Source: Pagrus major (taxonomy: Eukaryota; Chordata; Actinopteri; Spariformes; Sparidae). From it: a stretch of DNA of 64,000 nt. Location: assembly GCF_040436345.1 (NCBI RefSeq), contig NC_133219.1, positions 22,285,458-22,349,457 of the forward strand, read 5' to 3'. A program made the position numbers and the translations under genes. Within the stretch, counting starts at the first letter, position 1; each line of letters opens with the position of its first letter. The notes beneath the pieces are model-generated. The model saw only the letters and a list, made by a program, of their open reading frames with translations. It was not told where the DNA came from and ran no database searches. Of the stretch, positions 40,443 through 52,426 are shown in pieces.

Positions 40443-42320
40443 GCGCTGCCAGGTTCAAACGCTAAAAAGGAGCATTGCAGCCATTAACCACACCAGTCAG
40501 ATGGACGCGAGAGGTACGGAAGGTACTGTATATACTCCATGTTGGGTGCAAAGAGAACCATTTGATGAATAGTGTCCCTTAATTTGGATATCAGAGAACT
40601 ACATATGAATAAAATGGTGTACAGAAGGCTAGGTAAGAAGAGCCACTTACAGACCATTGCTTGACAGAGGCTGTAATATTGTTAGCGTGGGCCTAATCGA
40701 TTCAGACAGAATCAGGAGAAACTGGGCTCTTACAGTATCACAAGCCTCAAGTAAGCGTCATGTCGACCATAATGTACTGATCTAATAAAAAGGCTAACTA
40801 GGCACTGGTGGCTCTGTATAGAGAAAGCACAAGGTTACTCATGACTCATTGTATTTGGCTGGCTGGTAAGCATAAAGTGATATACAGTATTTCCCTGAGG
40901 TTGAATATATTGGGACAGCAGTTATACATTTTGAAGTAAACAAACAGACCAGTCATCATCAGGGTTTTCTGATGTTGTTTCCCTTCCTTGAGTTATTTGA
41001 TCTCTCCCTCCCTTCCTTTTCTTTTCACGTGAGAGGATTTTCTAAGTTCCTTTGTCTCACCTGAACAGACTGAATTAATGTCTTCTCTTTGATTCTCCCA
41101 GTGTGTTTGAGCATTTGGGAACTTAAGTCAAAAAGACATTGTGCATGGGACAAGCCCAGACCCAGGACCCAGGCCTGCTGAACAACATGCACCTCGCCTT
41201 CAGGGTTGGTTACAGCAAAGATCTGCATGACGTCACACTCAGCTGAGGACAAAGCCCACTGGTTTTTTCTCCCAGACAGGGAGGTGGGGGGTGGCTGTCA
41301 GAGCAACGCAAGGACAAGCGAGAGGGAGAGAGAGAGAGAGAGAGAAATGTCGACTTGCAGATGGATTTTGCTGCAGCAATGTGTGTATGTGTATATGTGT
41401 GTTTGTGCAGAAATCTGCCATTTGTGAGACAGCTGGTCGATTACACATGCACGTGTGCTGTATGGCTGATGTATAGTGTGTGTGAGTGCATACATGTGTG
41501 CCTAATGTGTATGTCAATGCCATCATGCCCTGCTTGTCAGGACAATGGTAGCTCCTGTTTTGCAGCTGAGCATAAAACATTGTAATAGCTGACTCTAATA
41601 CTTTATAGATTTCATATATACTGTAAAAATAGTGTCAACATCAATGCTCCCATCCCTGAATGATGCAATGCAACTCCCAAGTGCAATCCAAGGGAACAAT
41701 ACACCCACTGCACTGGTACTATCCTCTCTCCTGTAGGCTTTACAGTGATCATCATCACTCCACCCGCTTGGCTACAGTCATAATCTCACAGATATATACC
41801 AGTGCTGCTGCTTGATCCCCCCTCCTTGCACAGCCCATATGTGCACAATGCCAGGAGGGCATGAGTGTGCAGTGATGACAAAATGAAATATTTGCACATG
41901 CATTTTGATGGTCACACACACCCAATATGATGAGTAACAGACTGGGATTTCTATCACTTTGTCCCTAACCACTGCAGACTGCACACACACACACACACAC
42001 ATACACACACATAAAGACAGAGTGAAGAAGGCAGACAAAGCAGGGGAACGCCCCCTACACCAAGATACTGTCAGGTCATCAGCTGGCTTAGGCTGGATTC
42101 CACTCATTCCTTACTCAGATTCACTGATTAATTAAGAAAATGATGCAACTGATGACCTGCACGTTCAAAGTGGGAACATTTAACTGAAATCATCCAGAAA
42201 TTAGCAAATAAACCTGAGCATTTGTACAAAGTCAACACAATACATGGCTTTCTTTCATGTTAACACAATGCAGAAGATTAAGAGGTAGCTAGCTAGCAAA
42301 AAATGTTGAAGTCTACTCAC

Positions 42321-42690
42321 CTAACAAAAGAAAAAGGTGGACTCGGGAGGAAAACCACAGCCTGGCAGCCTGAACTGACGCGTCCCTGTCGTCTGGGAGT
42401 TTGGCCTTTTTATTATCTCTCTGCCTGCTGCGTTGACGGATTCCAGGTAGCTAACGTTATGGGGCGAAAATCGACTTCGAAGCTAAAAAGCCGCTAGCAA
42501 CGTTAGGTGGAAGTCTCACGGGTAAAATAATCGCACAGTTTCAGTCTCGTCCTCCCACTCTGCTTTGCCACATAGCTCGCTAGTTGGCCTACTACGTCCC
42601 TTCCTCTCTCTCTGCCTGTCTTTTTTCTGTGCTCGCAGCTGTTTTCGTTGTTTCAACCTTTGCCTGAAATTCCTCCTCTGTCCCTTTAAG
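42321..42690 (-). other. Candidate first, non-coding exon of atosb
   Basis: On the minus strand the segment begins about 28 bp after a TATA-like box and ends at a strong donor TTAG|GTGAGT at 42320. It is CpG-richer than neighbouring DNA. No other minus-strand gene lies between it and atosb, whose start codon is 21 kb away. The start point is estimated from TATA spacing. Confidence 0.45.
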
Positions 42691-42717
42691 CGACAACGTT
42701 TCCGGGGTTCGCGAGTG

Positions 42718-42865
42718 TATATATAGGGGGCGGGACTTCACGGCCAGCTGAGCGCCTGTCATTTAAGCGATTGGTCGCTTCTATTCCGCTCAACCAATCA
42801 ACACTCGGGGATTACGCCTTCTTTAAATCATGCAGATTTATTCAAAAATACCGCTCCGTGATTGG
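42718..42865 (-). promoter_or_regulatory. TATA / GC-box / CCAAT promoter, probably of atosb
   Basis: TATATATA at 42718-42725 is followed (upstream, for a minus-strand gene) by a GC box GGGGCGGGA at 42727-42735, then CCAAT boxes: inverted at 42770-42774 and 42861-42865, direct at 42794-42798. The order TATA, GC box, CCAAT at these spacings fits transcription to the left. TATATATA is a palindrome, so rightward transcription is not formally excluded, but no plus-strand gene follows. Confidence 0.5.
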
Positions 42866-42879
42866 ACTATGGATTAACT

Positions 42880-44640
42880 CGAGACACGCCCAGTACACGT
42901 GCTTTTTCTCTCCTCCTATTCTTTAGTGTCAAGGGTGGCTGCTGCTCTGGAGCTCCGGCTGTCAATAGATCTGTTATATCTAACAAAAAACCTCCAACAA
43001 ACAGTCGTCTTACATGAAAGCAAAACTTTATATAGTTACACAGCACTGACATCGTGTGTTTATTTATTTACAGTTTATGACAATCGTTATATTCACAAAC
43101 AAATAGAAACGAGGTAACCCTCTTCTTCTCTTCCGTTTGTACTGATCAGTCAGAGCCATGTTGTCACAGAGCTAAGAATAGATCAGCTACACGTTGTATC
43201 CCCATATTGCCTTGCAGCTGCACTGAGCTCCACGCCCATCTACCCAGAGCACACTGGGGCCTGATTATACTGTGCTGTGGAGAGGAGGCCTGTGCAGATA
43301 AAAGAAGGGCCTACTGAAAGCTCTGAGAGTGGAATAAAGGATATCGCATTTACTGCTCTCGGCCATTCACCCACCTCTGTTCTGATGTTGGCAGAGCAAC
43401 CGCAACATGTTTCACTGCAAAATCACTTCTCTTTTTCTCTAGATCTGTTCGTCTGTAATATATATATTGCAGGCAATAGGAACCAAATCATTACACCCAT
43501 TACAAAACCAATTAGCAATTGACTTCTTATCATTTTAAGCACCACAAAATTTGGCATCATCAGAGCAGTAAACATGCATGTAATGTGGGTGCAAAAATTC
43601 CCCTTTCAGCTGGCAAATAACGTTTTCATCATGGATTGTCTGTTTTGTTTTAATAGACGCCACTTAGATGGTTGGTTGTGTCCGCCCGACCAGTGTCTAT
43701 GTGTTTGAGATGTCCCATTACCAGAGCATTTCTAATTTGTGACATCACCATATTAAATTTAGCTGCTGGAGACCAGAAGTGTCGCTGATGCTTTTACTGA
43801 CATACTTCCACCAATTAACTTCCTTCTTTCTACAAAAAATGGTAAGAAAGCCAGTGGACCAACTTTCAGGTTTTGGAGAACACTGAGTCTAAAGTGCCGA
43901 TCCTGCTGAGAAAAAAAGATATATGATCTAGTTTTTCAACATTTGTAACTCTCACATCTTATTTAAAATGTAATTTGCATTTGCAGCCTTTATTCATCAC
44001 ATGTGTTTTGAAAAGGGAAATGAAAGCTATTCAGCAAGTCCGCTGCAAAAAAGAGACATTTATTGCAGGTCTTGGAAAAACTGAGAAATGCTGCTCTCAA
44101 AAACAAAATTCCTGCCACTTATTGGCCACATGCACAAATAGGTATATCAAATCATAAAAATGGATGCTACAGTACAGGTTTTTACCATCTATATCAAACT
44201 CTTCTCTTCACGCGTCAGATATCTTTGTTACATTAGTTGAGTGACTGGCGCCCCCTGCTGTTCACTCACCAGAATAGTTTTGTTCTGTTCCGATCTATCA
44301 AAGTGCTGTAGACAGACTTACTTTCTAATCACAATCCTGGACTTGCTGGAAGAATGTAGGCAGGAAAGAATTACTTGAATGAGGATTTTCACTGTGATGC
44401 CTTTGTTTAAATGGAGAAGGTCAGTGACCAATCAAGTGGCAGAACCAAGCTGATTAAAATCATTGAGCGTGCAGCATGTTGGGATTTCGGTCCTTGTAAT
44501 GCAATCATTCAAGGTAACTTTCCAACATAAATATATCCAATAGGCACCGCTTAATATTGTTAATATCTTTACTGCAAACTCCCAATTATGTTATAAAGAA
44601 GGTTAGGTACAACTTCCTATATACACACTACTGTTGGGCT
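42880..44640. other. Intergenic region between the atosb promoter and cenatac
   Basis: No coding exon, RNA gene or clear transposon is visible in this 1.7 kb. It is AT-rich. The short open frames have no splice context or resemblance to known proteins. Confidence 0.5.
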
Positions 44641-44648
44641 AGTGAGTG

Positions 44649-44654
44649 TTTATT
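44649..44654 (-). promoter_or_regulatory. Poly(A) signal of cenatac
   Basis: AATAAA on the minus strand, 124 nt after the stop codon of cenatac. Confidence 0.65.
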
Positions 44655-44777
44655 CAGCATGGGCATTCAAACCAAGTACAACTTCTCAGAAACATAATAG
44701 AAAATCTCATTCACATACTACAAACTATATGCATCCCTTCATTCATGAACTCTCACACACCACATATCATATTCAGA

Positions 44778-47700
44778 TTAAGTGTTGTCAGAATTTGTCA
44801 GCTGTTCAGTCGTTTTCGTCTTCTTTGACCCCTCTGCTCCGTGCTCCCTCTTTCTCTTCTGTCTGTTCTTCTGCCCTTCCTCTTGTCTGAACTGGTGCCT
44901 GTTAAAAACATAAAAGAGAGGCTGGTGAAGTTAATCTGCTGAGCTGAATATTAAACATTATGTTTCCCTTTGAATGTTTATCCAGGAACAACATATTCCT
45001 GTAGATTTTTCTCCCACATACACCACTGGCCACTTTGGCTTTTGCTACCAAAGTGTTTGGTAGCGATAACAACAGACACAGGATATCAAACCTTAAGTTA
45101 AGGCCCATATGTGTGTAAAAATGTATGTAACTGTGTGAGAAGACTCTTGGTTCATAACAATTCTGTTAGTCTCAAGTGCAGTATGTAGTGTTGTTATCTC
45201 ACCTGGACTGCCAGCGTCGGCCACTGTTCCACACTCTACCAAAGGAGGGAAGCCAGTTGGCGTCTGTATGCGAGCTGTGATCAAAGTTGGCCCCAACTCT
45301 GTTTGGTGGAAGCTTCCTCAGCTTCTCTTGCTCCTCTGACAAAAGACAATTGAGGCCATTTTAGTTATACTAAAATCTTTGTGAGATTTTGAAAATGATC
45401 AGAGACAAATATGTTGATACTATCAAGTGCAATTAATTTCTAAAGGGTTAAGCAGCAGTATAAATTTGTATCTAAATTTGTTATGTTGAATTATAAATCA
45501 CAGCTCCCTACAAGTCATGTGACAGAAACCAATAAAACATAAATGCTCATGGAAATCGAATATTTCTCTGTGCAAACAAACTGCTCAGCTGACAACAAAT
45601 TTACACAACAGATTTCTGTGTGTGATTCTTACTGTGTTTAAGGAAGTCTTGGAGTGAAGGGCCGATCTCCGGGTGTGCTGCAGCTCCAGAGGTCCCCTCC
45701 AGAGGATCATCCTGGAGCCACGGAGGGACAGCACCTGCGACACACAGAGGCGGCTTACGCTTACTCTTTGTCAATCACATGCTGAGGTGAACTGAGCTCA
45801 TAAATTTTAGAGACAGTGGGTTACTGCGCAAGCTTTGAAATGCATGGAAAACACAACAGGAAAGTAGTAAATGTTTTATTAGGTTGACGGAAACCAATGT
45901 TTGTCGCTCAATATAAATGCAACTGTGCTGTTTTTCAGGACCATGTAGGATGTAATATGATGTTTTGTGAAGAATAATAATCCTCAGCGTGACATGGGTC
46001 TAAGAAATATTACTATAAGCACAAAATACATCCAACAGACCTATCTAATCCAAATAAGACTCATCTGAAAAAAAAAGACGGAATTAATTTTAAAGCTAAA
46101 ATTTCAGAAATGGCTACAATACATATTTACAGTATGATTAATCTTAATAATTACAAAATATAGTTTCCCCACAGCGTTTTATTGAGGAGGTACCTCACCA
46201 AACCTCACCTGAAACAGAGAGCAATCTTGCTAATGTAAGATGACATAATTACATTCTCATGAAGTATATTATAAGGTCTTCTATGCCTCGAGGAAAATTA
46301 GTTGTGATCAGCATCAGTATCGCACAGGAAAGGCCATGTATGAGGCAATTGTCTAAACTACTGTCTGGTAACAACTGATAATGAAATACATCAGGATCAG
46401 AAAAAAAAAAATCACATTGATCATTGATTCTATGTCATTGGGCAAGAGTAGAAATAAATACAAGTTAATAATAATAACGTGTATGTCTTATAAATTTACA
46501 CATAATAATCGTAACATTTCAACTCAACTACTCAAAAGTAGTGCTTACTCTGAGCCTCCAAATATATACAACTCATTCTTGGCAATATTGCAGATACTCA
46601 GCTATAACACAAACTCATATATCACTGTACCTGTATGAACATTTCCACTGTTTGATGAATCCTGTAACAGAGAAACAAGGGATCAAATGATGTAAACACA
46701 TTTGTGTAATAACACAATTACTTTTCAAACTGGATGACTTTCTTAATGAGCTGTCCATTTACCTGATATCCTATGAAAGTCAGGCCTTGTCCTGCTGCAG
46801 CCCGCGGTACTTCGACCATTGAGTCGACAAAGCCGCTCCCAGTCGGCCGGTCTGATCCCTGAGGCGGAAACTGAGAGCTGTTCCCAAGACAATAAGATGA
46901 GCCCCAGATCAACAATTTCAATTTTATCTCAAGTGCTATTAATAACCAAATGCAAAGAAGGATAAAATGACAATGATGGACACAGTGTTACCTGACAGCA
47001 TCCTCTGCAAACACGTCTGTGCCGTTGGGTCCATTGAACAACTCCGGCTCTGTGTCACGCTGATATTGATTCAGGAAAAGCCAACAGGGTTTCACAGAGG
47101 AAATCTGAGCACTTATCATGCGTCATCTCGACTTTTATCACCCACACTAGTTTGCCCCAAATGTTGACACAAACCCCTCTCTATTCAGGGTTTTTTTTCC
47201 CTTTCCAACTTTATTACAATTCTCAGTTTGGATCAACATTTTTTGTTAAATTTTTACTTTAAAATTATTTTAAAAAAACAAACAAACCTTGTCCTTCAAT
47301 TATTTACCTACTTTGGCAGTTACAATGGAGACAACAACAGAAAACAACAGTCAAGGCCAAAGTGATGGATACTGCCACTGCATCCCTGGAAAACAAACCT
47401 CTAAAAGAGACTGAAGAACCTCTTGCCGATGCCTCTCATGGGCCCGGATGACTTCAGCTTGCTGCAGCCATGCAAGGAAACCAAGAAAAAAACAAAAATA
47501 CCAAACAGATTAAGTCTGGTTAAAATAACACTCCCTAGGACACTATGTCGGTCTGTCCACCACTGGTTATGACATATGAAATATTTCAACAACTATTGGA
47601 TGGACTGCCTTGAAGTTTTGCAAAAAAATCATAATTTGCATTTAGCTCCAAACACTAGTGTGCTTGCTTAAGTACAAGTCTAGTTAAGTTGTCAATCAAA

Positions 47701-49738
47701 GTTAAGGTGAAATTTGGCTGTTGTATTACCTGTTTTATGAATTCATCTTCCTTCTCCACAAATGATTCCAAAGCGTTTGCCACCTCAGCTTTAAACCTAA
47801 ACAAAAAACAAACAAAACGTGAAGAATCTTTTTTCTTCCAATCTTTCCAAACAAACTTTATTCATATAGACTTTTGGTTCAGCGGGACTACCTTTCACTC
47901 TCCTCTTCTGCGATAATGACCTTGTCTCTAAACTTGGGGTCGGCCTTATTGTCCCACCAGAATTTGTGAGTATTCCTCCTGTGCTCTGGGCTGAAAGCAG
48001 ATATATTTTAAAAGTCAAAACAAAACTTCTTTTTCACAAAAATTAATGAGGAAAAAAGCAGGAATATGAGAATTCCATCAAGCCCACAGACATTTGACAA
48101 ATGTGTAGGGCAGCTTGCATCTTAATTGAGGTATAAGCCAAAATAAGCTAGTCAGGATGACAAAAACAATATTCTGAAGTTTTCTTCTACAAGACTATTT
48201 AATGTATTCAATTTATTTTTCATCAGCCTAACAAAGCACTGATGATTGCTCATGCAAATATTACTAAAAAGATTGATTATATACTTTTCTGGGATACATG
48301 TCCATGGGATACAGATATCGGTGAAAATAAAACCAGGTCAATAAAAGTTACTTAAATAAAACTTACGTAGCCATGTGTTCTATCAGGCCTCCGTACAGCA
48401 CAGTCATGTTGCCGTCTGTAACATTTCTTTCAACTTCAAGCCCACAGCAGTAGCACCAGAATGTCTGTTTGTGCTGGGTGCAATCAAACTTTTCTACTTG
48501 GGGTTTTTTAAGTGTTCGGCGAGCTTCCTTCACCTAGAAGACAGAGGATGAAACAAAGACAGGAAACATAAAAAGTTACACCAACTAAAACTGATACAGT
48601 CTAATATAACAGCCCTGCAGTCATTCCTCCATTGTTGAATGTTAAAATGTTTGGGGGATGTAATTTGAGGTGTTGTTGAATAATATTGAGTTTTTTTGGG
48701 AGTTTTCCACTGAATTAATAAAGTGAAATAAAGTGGCAATTCAGTCTCCTCTAGTTAGCAGCAATGGTCATACACGTAAACTAGATAAGATTACATGTTG
48801 CCCAACACAGGTAAGTGGAAGGAAAACCAGGGGCTGATGAATGATAAAGTACACACAACTAAATGAGGAATTCGGAAAAATTGGCGATGGCAAAGCCATG
48901 TACAATACTGTATATATAAACTATGCAAACATTTGTGCAGAATAGATAATGTGATGATCTCCCATCCTTGAATACTTATTGAGGTAGTAACTTGTTAGGT
49001 CTTATTTATGTAAAGAAGCAATGGTGAAGTACAAGATATTCTGAAAAATATACAGGTATAAGAATTAATAAAGTGTGTGTGATGTGCAAAAACTATACTG
49101 TAATAATAAATTATACCTTACAGAGATAAATAACTACATGTGTCATAATAATGTGCTGTAATAAGATATGTTACTACATCATCTACTACTACTCCAGTTA
49201 TAGCACAATAAGTAGCCCAGACGAAAACAGCATAAACTTGAACAAACGAAGAATGATTTTGATTTTACTCCTCTACAAATTACTGTTGTTAACATAATGC
49301 CACTTTTTTATTAGATTGATTATAAATTGAATGTTCATGACGCACCTCCTAGTGGCCATCTGTAGATGATCAATCAATCAATCAGTCCAGAAATACATAT
49401 TAACATGTTTTAGTGGATTTCAAAAAAGTTATGGTATCAAGCAGCAAAAGATATTAAACATAAAACCAGTGTCATTCAACAGGTGACACTGAAAATGTTG
49501 TCTGTGACGATGATCTGCAGCTAAAATCAGCATCACGGCCAACTCTGTACGCTACTAGGCTCAGCTAAGTGGACGAAAATATAATGACAAAATACTCTTG
49601 AGTCGATATTAACCTACTTACCTTTTCTAAGAATTTGAGAAGAACCACTCTGAGTCTGCTTTGGTGATTTTTTCCGAAGATGTGTCCCTTCCCAGTGAAT
49701 GTTGTTTGCCTACATATCGCACAGTAATATGCACCCAT
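44778..49738 (-). CDS. cenatac: CENATAC (CCDC84), centrosomal AT-AC splicing factor, 11 exons, complete
   Basis: Component of the minor (U12) spliceosome needed for efficient removal of AT-AC introns; loss in humans causes a mosaic variegated aneuploidy syndrome. Exons in transcript order: 49738-49622, 48533-48367, 47990-47892, 47796-47730, 47461-47399, 47059-46992, 46877-46763, 46661-46631, 45734-45633, 45335-45203 and 44898-44778. They sum to 1083 nt, giving 360 aa against about 332 in human. The N-terminus carries a zinc-finger motif (Cys6, Cys9, His19, His25). A Cys-rich stretch follows ([11 protein letters not shown]), then [67 protein letters not shown] and [21 protein letters not shown]. 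All of these match the family in order. The Lys/Arg-rich tail ends NSDNT. Its own introns are all GT-AG; I saw no U12-type intron. Confidence 0.95.
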
Positions 49739-50261
49739 TTAGACTAGGTGTGAGAACCAGAACTAAGCTGACGCGGGACTTGAGCTAAAAAACAAACATT
49801 TCGAGTTGCTTTTTGGGTATTCTCCCCCTAATGTATCTAAATTTTATCGGACGGAGCGTAAATCAACATAAGCTAGCGCTAGTAACTAGCTACCGGAAGT
49901 AGTACCGTCTCGATATCTGTCGCCCCGGAAACAGACAGCAGCAGCAACCAGTCGCGTTCCCCCACGTGGATGAATTGAGTTAAGATGACAGAGGATGGAC
50001 TATATGTAACACTGTCATTTTAATTAAACAACAATGCCTGCGGTTAAGCATTTGAGTTTTTAATAAAATGTCATCAGTTGAAAGCGGAACAAATAAAAGC
50101 TCCACCACTTCCACTGTCGGAACTTATCAGCGTGACACCCAATCGGAAGTAAACAACACAAACGATAGGGGCGCGTGAATTGCATGAATGTATCGAAGTA
50201 ACTGGAAGATGGTATTATTGTCTCGGCTCAGATAATAATTGAATTTGTAATAAAAACAACA
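49739..50261. promoter_or_regulatory. Shared bidirectional promoter of cenatac and ZNF-A
   Basis: The start codons of the two divergent genes are 523 bp apart, so both 5' UTRs and promoters lie here. ACCGGAAGT at 49892-49900 is an ETS-type site suited to cenatac. On the ZNF-A side lies the motif shared by the whole array (50132-50154). No TATA box is evident. Confidence 0.6.
50132..50154 (+). promoter_or_regulatory. Array-shared promoter motif of ZNF-A
   Basis: GTGACACCC, a short spacer, then CGGAAGTAAAC, 108 bp before the ATG; a CTGTCGGAAC block precedes it at 50114. The same arrangement precedes ZNF-B, -C and -D. Confidence 0.55.
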
Positions 50262-51964
50262 ATGTCTTCAGTTGAGTGTTTGAGAGACTTTGTTAGCGAG
50301 CGACTAACTGCTGCTGCTGAAGAAATATTCGGAGTTTTTAGTAAAACTATTGTCGAGTACGAGGAGGAGATCGCTCGTCAGTGCAGACTGCTGGGTATCG
50401 TTTGGAAACCTAATATAAAGTCACACAGGATAGGTAAATAAATCTTAATGATATTTAAAAATGTCTACAGACACTACTTAAATGATAACGTGTTGTGTTG
50501 CGCAGGTGTAATGCTCACTAACATCAGTGCGTTAGCATGCACACATTTGCTAATTAGTTTTTAATTACGTAGACCTGATACTTTATGCTTTGGTGCCTGT
50601 GTCACACATCTGCTTATTTTGCTCCCCCAGAGCTCCCACAGCAGCATGTCTGTAAAGAGGAGGAGGTTCTCTCTGACCAGCAGCTCTGTGACCAGGAGAG
50701 GAACTCCAGTCTGGACCAAGAGGACTCAGAGCCTCCACAGATTAAAGAGGAACAGGAGGAACTCTGCATCGGTCAGGAGGGAGAGCAGCTTGTTGTGAAG
50801 CAGGAGGATGATACCATTATGTTGATTCCTGCTTATGAGGAAAGTGACCACAGTGAATCTGAATCAAATAGTGACCACCAGCTCCTTTCTCATAACTCCC
50901 TTATAGCTGAGAGTGGAGACCAGAAAGGAGGCGTGTATGGAGACTCTGGATCAAGTACAAATGCAGAGACAACACCACAGAATGAACATCAAGAAAGCAC
51001 AAGTCACAGTAACAATGAATATAACTCTACCATTCACAGTAATACTCACACAGGTAAAGTGTCTTACAAATGTGGCACTTGTGAAAAGACCTTTCGGTAT
51101 AAGTCAAAATTGCAGCGACACCTAATTGTCCACACAGGTGAGAAGCCGTACCTTTGCACTACCTGTGGGAAACGATTCTGTGACAATCCAGCATTGAAAA
51201 AGCACATGAGAATCCACACTGGTGAGAAACCATTCATGGAGGGAGAGCAGCTTGTAGTGAAGCTGAAGCCTGATACCTTTATGTTGACTCCTACTTATGA
51301 GGAAAGTGACCACAATGAAGATCACACTATGTATTTTGAAGATGATTTAAGTCAGAGTGCAACTGAGAAGGAGACTATCGTCAACATATCCGTCAAAAGC
51401 TCTGTGCTACCAGAATCAAACGCTGGCAATCACCTCCTCTCCCACAACTCACACGAGGGTGAGAGCCAAGATCACAAAGGGGGCGAGCATAGAGACTCAG
51501 CATCGACTAGAAATGCAGACACAAAACTAAAGAAAAGACTGAGGATGAATGTGTGTAGGAGCCAGCTAAATACTTGTGCAGATACAAAGTTTCTCATATG
51601 TGACTATTGTGGGAAAGACTGTGAGAACAAGTCCAAATTGGTTAGACACATTATATCTCACACAGGTGAGAAGCCATGTTTTTGCAACACCTGTGGAAGG
51701 GGTTTTAGGGACATGTGGACATTAAGGAGGCATACAATGGTTCACACAAGTGCAAGGCCATTTCCATGCAAACTATGTGGGAGAAACTTCAGACTTAAGA
51801 AGCACTTAGAAGACCACCTGGCAATTCACGCAGGTAAAAGGCCATTTAAATGCGAGATATGTGGGAAAAGATACTCTCGGATGACAATCATGAAAAGGCA
51901 TTTAAGTATTCATACCAGTGAGAAGCGTACTTGCCAAACATTGGAGAGCTCTGTGATGACTTGA
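50262..51964 (+). CDS. ZNF-A: chimeric C2H2 zinc-finger protein, 2 exons, 501 aa
   Basis: Exons 50262-50433 and 50631-51964; the phase-1 junction codon is Glu, before [11 protein letters not shown]. Residues 1-57 form the array's N-terminal module ([26 protein letters not shown]). An acidic spacer follows, rich in Glu/Gln ([12 protein letters not shown]). Then come two fingers with contact residues (-1,2,3,6) YSKR and DPAK. After HTGEKPF the protein does not continue into a third finger but enters a second acidic spacer ([20 protein letters not shown]). Four further fingers follow (NSKR, DWTR, LKHD, RTIR), with decayed linkers such as HTSARP and HAGKRP. The likely role is sequence-specific DNA binding in the nucleus; the target is unknown. 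Fish annotation usually gives such genes generic 'gastrula zinc finger XlCGF57.1-like' names, so I assign no symbol. Finger relics follow the stop. Confidence 0.85.
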
Positions 51965-51972
51965 CAGTCTGC

Positions 51973-52025
51973 ATGAGAAGTCATACCTGCAAAGCTACAT
52001 CTGTGGGAGAAAAATTAAGTTGTAG
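51973..52025 (+). pseudogene. Relic zinc finger after the ZNF-A stop
   Basis: It translates as HEKSYLQSYICGRKIKL then a stop, a degraded form of the HTGEKPY-C-x2-C-GK-F linker-finger start. One conserved Cys is lost. Confidence 0.45.
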
Positions 52026-52426
52026 TGTTTCATGGACAAAAGATGGCCAAACCCACAGAAGTGAAGGGATAGATGATTCTTCAAATGATATACCTTGAAG
52101 CTTGCTGGACAAGTATTTCATTAACTAAGATGAATACACTTATGCAATAGCTACATCTCTGTAATTTGAGAGAAATGAAAAAAAATCCCTGGAACTTAAT
52201 TTAGACCCTGCTTCCTGCGGTGGATACACACTGAGGTCCTCCACAGGTTCCTTGTCCCCAGAGAAAAGTTTTGTGTTGGAAATGCGTCTCCAGAGATGCA
52301 GAGTCAGAACTAAAAACAAGATGTCACACTAACAAATACACAACCGGAACATGTTAAAGATTCACTGTGAAAGTTAAAACAGTTTAAAATGAGATACTGG
52401 GAAAGGTTAAGTGTAGCTCCAGATTG

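Noticed and set aside
47797-48018. Minus-strand open frame over a cenatac exon
   Set aside because: Wrong frame; the exon 47990-47892 in the other frame encodes the conserved [10 protein letters not shown].
44778-49738. Possibility that cenatac contains a U12 (AT-AC) intron for self-regulation
   Set aside because: Every junction I could place is GT-AG with ordinary U2-type donors; no ATATCC or GTATCC donor was found.
50585-50630. Upstream extension of the ZNF-A second exon to an ATG at 50585
   Set aside because: It reads through a polypyrimidine tract and AG acceptor. The first exon at 50262 joins in phase and matches ZNF-B, -C and -D.
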